Shown piece after piece: positions 61,607-64,000 of a stretch of DNA of 64,000 nucleotides. Position 1 is the stretch's first letter, and every line of letters begins with the position of its first letter. The stretch comes from Thermomicrobium sp. CFH 73360 (GTDB lineage Bacteria > Chloroflexota > Chloroflexia > Thermomicrobiales > Thermomicrobiaceae), in the NCBI RefSeq assembly GCF_023806465.1, contig NZ_JAMSLS010000002.1:372001-436000 (forward strand). The letters run 5' to 3'. The position numbers and the translations under genes are program-made. Below the pieces are notes generated by a model, which was not told the DNA's origin, did no database searches, and worked only from the letters and a program-made list of their open reading frames with translations.

Positions 61607-62872
61607 ATGGCGATTGCAGCACCACAGCAGAGCTTGTACGACATTGCGGTCGAGCAGTTTGAACAGGCTGCTGATCTCATTGGCCTCGAAGACGAACTCC
61701 GCCAGATTCTGAGAACCTGCAAACGCGAACTGATCGTCAATTTTCCCGTCGAGATGGATGACGGATCGGTCAAGGTCTTCACAGGTTACCGCGTTCACCA
61801 CAACCTGGCCGCTGGACCAGCCAAGGGCGGTATCCGCTACCACCCGAACGTGACGCTCGACGAGGTCAAAGCCCTCGCCATGTGGATGACCTGGAAATGC
61901 GCCATTATGGGGCTCCCCTTCGGTGGGGGCAAAGGCGGTGTGCGCGTTGATCCAAAACTTCTTTCGCCTGGCGAACTCCAAAATCTCACCCGGCGCTATA
62001 CCACCGAGATCTCAATCCTCCTCGGACCGCACCAGGATATTCCGGCCCCAGACGTGAACACGAATCCCCAGATCATGGCTTGGATCATGGATACCTACAG
62101 TATGCATCGACATAGCGGAGTTGGTGTCCCCGCCGTCGTCACCGGTAAACCCACGTTACTCGGTGGCTCCGCCGGTCGCCTCGAGGCAACCGGTCGTGGT
62201 GTCGTCTTCGCGATCGAAGAGGCGGCCAAGACTTCTAACATCGACCTGACAGAGGCCCGCGTGGTCATCCAGGGATTCGGCAACGCTGGATCGACTGCCG
62301 CCCGGTTGCTCGACGAACTTGGGAGCCGGGTGGTCGCGGTCTCTGATTCCCGTGGGGGAATCTACAATCCGCGAGGTCTCGATATCCCCGCTGTCATCGC
62401 CTATAAGCAGCAGACCGGTTCTGTCGTCGGCTTTCCGGAAGCCGAGATGATTACGAACGAGCAACTCCTGGAACTCCCCTGCGACATCCTCATTCCTGCT
62501 GCGCTCGAAGAGCAGATCACCGAGCACAACGCGCCGCGCATCCAGGCCCGACTCATCGCGGAAGCGGCAAACGGACCGACGACACCAGAAGCAGATCGCA
62601 TCTTGTTCGACCGTGGGGTGATTGTTCTCCCCGATATCTATGCCAATGCCGGAGGTGTCACGGTTTCCTACTTCGAGTGGGTCCAAGGTCTCCAGCACTT
62701 CTATTGGACCGAGGAGGAGGTAAACAGCCGTCTGCGCACCATCATGACACGCGCCTTCCAGGCAATCCATGCCACAGCTGAGCGTTACCGCGTGCAACTG
62801 CGCACCGCAGCACTGGTACTCGCTGTTCAGCGGGTCGCGGAGATCACACGGCTGCGCGGCATCTACCCGTAA
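61607..62872 (+). CDS. gdhA: Glu/Leu/Phe/Val-type dehydrogenase, probably glutamate dehydrogenase
   Basis: This cytoplasmic NAD(P)-dependent hexameric amino-acid dehydrogenase interconverts glutamate and 2-oxoglutarate plus ammonium. It has [11 protein letters not shown] and [19 protein letters not shown] (substrate Lys residues), [20 protein letters not shown] (catalytic Asp region), and the Rossmann motif [10 protein letters not shown]. 421 residues, typical of thermophilic GDH. ATG 61607 follows GGGGGCGAAGG. It lies 119 bp after gatB and ends at a strong hairpin. It closes the nitrogen cycle with the transaminase (46958) and aspartase (55525). Confidence 0.93.
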   Translation: MAIAAPQQSLYDIAVEQFEQAADLIGLEDELRQILRTCKRELIVNFPVEMDDGSVKVFTGYRVHHNLAAGPAKGGIRYHPNVTLDEVKALAMWMTWKCAIMGLPFGGGKGGVRVDPKLLSPGELQNLTRRYTTEISILLGPHQDIPAPDVNTNPQIMAWIMDTYSMHRHSGVGVPAVVTGKPTLLGGSAGRLEATGRGVVFAIEEAAKTSNIDLTEARVVIQGFGNAGSTAARLLDELGSRVVAVSDSRGGIYNPRGLDIPAVIAYKQQTGSVVGFPEAEMITNEQLLELPCDILIPAALEEQITEHNAPRIQARLIAEAANGPTTPEADRILFDRGVIVLPDIYANAGGVTVSYFEWVQGLQHFYWTEEEVNSRLRTIMTRAFQAIHATAERYRVQLRTAALVLAVQRVAEITRLRGIYP

Positions 62873-62900
62873 ACCGAGGACCTCAGGTGGGAACGTGAAT

Positions 62901-62950
62901 GGAGGCCGGTTCTCCCTTGCACTCCGCTGAGCCGGCCTCCGTTTGCGTTT
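62901..62950 (+). terminator. Intrinsic terminator of gdhA
   Basis: GGAGGCCGG (62901-62909) pairs with CCGGCCTCC (62932-62940); the stem extends to 12 bp with one wobble pair, and GTTTGCGTTT follows. Confidence 0.75.
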
Positions 62951-63617
62951 CGCTGGCTCCTAAGCTGTGGTGGCGGAAAAACGATCGCCTGTGCCATTAA
63001 GGTAAACCGACGAGCGGCTCGGAGTAACAACATCTGACCTGAACGAGACGGGCGCTCCCTGAAAAGTACCCGACCGTTCGATCCGGAACGGCTCCGCCAC
63101 AACACCAGCGAGAAGGCTGCTATGCAACGCGCCTGTGCTCTCCGCGGAGACTCGTGAGGCCCTGCAGATCGCGCCTCGCGATCCCGGCCGGTAAAACGGA
63201 CGAAAACTTGGTCCGCAACACCTTGCCCCCTACACAGTGCACTGTCCCTCGTTGCGCCCACTGTTACGCCATACCTCTTCGGTCCATCCTACCGGGGAGA
63301 CGACAGCACCACTGATGAAAAGGTGATCCACGTTGAGGAGGTGGTAAGGAACTCCATCACTCACGTCTCCCACTGTACCAGTATTGCATCTTGCCAAAAC
63401 CGGAGAATCACGCCTCCTTACAAGTGACAGTGTAAGCTCAGGGTGACACCAACAAAATGCCAATGTGGTCGGGCAAAGCGTCTGTCCTTCGTTCTCTACA
63501 AAGGAGGCGCACAGGCAACATGCCGCGCGGAGAAAAAAATGCTCACGCTTTGTCGAGGCACCAAGGATCGTCCTGAGTCACGAGGCCTGCGTTCAATCGG
63601 GGCCCGAGCGGATCCAC
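62951..63617. other. Gene-poor intergenic region
   Basis: About 670 bp lie between convergent transcription units. A perfect AAAGGAGG (63499-63506) precedes an 18-codon frame (ATG 63520 to TGA 63576) that I do not think is a gene. A 77-codon minus-strand frame (63230-63463) has no recognisable domain. Confidence 0.45.
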
Positions 63618-64000
63618 CTACCGCGTTGCCGGAACGCACAGGAGTTCGCGGAGCTCCGCCTCACGCTGTTGCTTGGTGACAATGATCAGTTCGTCACCCG
63701 GCTCAATCATCGTCTGCCCCGTGGGGATAATAAGTTCACCCCGGCGGAGAATCGCGGTGATGATCGACTCCGGCGGAAGCGGCAGCTGCCAGATCGGCTG
63801 ATGCACAACCGGCGACTCGGCAGCAACCTTGGCCTCGACGATGGCGAGATCCGCGTGGCGTAAAGCCAAGAGATGCACGAAGGGTCGCTCGGGGATCTGT
63901 TGCTCGATCAGACTCAGGATGACGTTCGTCTGGCTCACCGTGACGTCGATCCCTAACCGGCGGAACAGCTCTTCGTTCTTCGGATTGTTCACCCGCGCGA
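63618..64000 (-). CDS. TrkA-type RCK regulatory protein (C-terminal part, cut by window edge)
   Basis: The frame runs off the right edge (reading ...ARVNNPKNEELFRRLGID into the window), so what is seen is the end of an RCK_N domain followed by a full RCK_C domain (about 60 residues, ELIIPTGQTMIEPGDELIIV). This is a TrkA/KtrA-like cytoplasmic nucleotide-sensing regulator of K+ uptake, distinct from the copy at 23229. The start and N-terminal Rossmann motif lie outside the window. The GTG at 63992 is internal to the protein, not its start. Confidence 0.85.
   Translation of the reverse strand, partial: ARVNNPKNEELFRRLGIDVTVSQTNVILSLIEQQIPERPFVHLLALRHADLAIVEAKVAAESPVVHQPIWQLPLPPESIITAILRRGELIIPTGQTMIEPGDELIIVTKQQREAELRELLCVPATR

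Noticed and set aside
63290-63330. CTGATGA sequence resembling a hammerhead ribozyme core
   Set aside because: No stem II plus GAAA and no closing helices could be found around it.
63520-63576. 18-codon frame after a perfect AAAGGAGG
   Set aside because: The spacing of 13 bases is too long, and the peptide has no feature; kept only as a note.

Overview
The window is about 64 kb of GC-rich bacterial chromosome. It carries no rRNA or tRNA that I can recognise, no CRISPR array and no clear transposase. The family mix points to a thermophilic member of the Chloroflexota, most likely class Thermomicrobia: NuoG/NuoI, soluble chemoreceptors, a RskA-type anti-sigma factor, DUF5671 and DUF2236 proteins, TrkH/TrkA pairs, Thr/Pro-rich linkers on secreted proteins, and frequent GTG starts. 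The lineage is an inference from gene content. No 16S or other marker was available.

Layout. 1-4.8 kb: a LysM/M23 peptidase gene running into mreB (cut by the left edge), then a divergent lipid kinase and a class II aldolase fusion. 4.8-10.1 kb: a minus-strand catabolic set (enolase-superfamily dehydratase, RraA-like aldolase, divergent D-aminoacylase-like amidohydrolase, Zn alcohol dehydrogenase). 11.3-14.5 kb: a CDF metal transporter, two small membrane proteins and a purine permease. 15.7-27 kb: an ABC-2 exporter, a house-cleaning NTPase, a DUF5671 membrane protein, a CNNM/CorC-like protein, an HD phosphohydrolase, a fumarylacetoacetase-family enzyme, and a K+ uptake block (TrkA plus two TrkH). 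27.1-32.3 kb: a ferredoxin-NADP reductase and a peptide/nickel-type ABC importer that lacks ATPase genes. 32.6-41 kb: an ECF sigma/anti-sigma pair divergent from a membrane-anchored HtrA, then a methyltransferase, a DUF2236 protein, a D-Ala-D-Ala carboxypeptidase and an MFS exporter, then a second, signal-less HtrA behind a ribbon-helix-helix protein. 42-45.3 kb: two soluble chemoreceptors. 47-51.5 kb: an amino-acid catabolic cluster. 51.9-57.4 kb: an ADP-ribosylglycohydrolase-like protein, a HAD phosphatase, an aldehyde dehydrogenase, an aspartase/fumarase and NuoI. 57.4-62.9 kb: NuoG, then divergent gatB and a glutamate dehydrogenase. The right edge cuts a second TrkA-type protein.

How it fits together. 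The theme is amino-acid and peptide use: a peptide importer, M20 peptidase, GABA-type transaminase, diaminopentanoate-dehydrogenase-like enzyme, aldehyde dehydrogenase, aspartase/fumarase and glutamate dehydrogenase, with electrons entering a complex-I-like module. Envelope upkeep and stress genes form a second theme (MreB, M23 peptidase, carboxypeptidase, ECF sigma, two HtrA). Potassium homeostasis forms a third.

Several stretches of roughly 0.7-1.6 kb are gene-poor. One of them (45.3-46.95 kb) holds a good candidate for an undescribed small RNA, with an extended -10 promoter and a hairpin plus T6 terminator, and a 33-codon membrane-peptide gene. The most interesting candidate module is the RHH-protein/cytoplasmic-HtrA operon with a palindrome between its promoter and first start codon.
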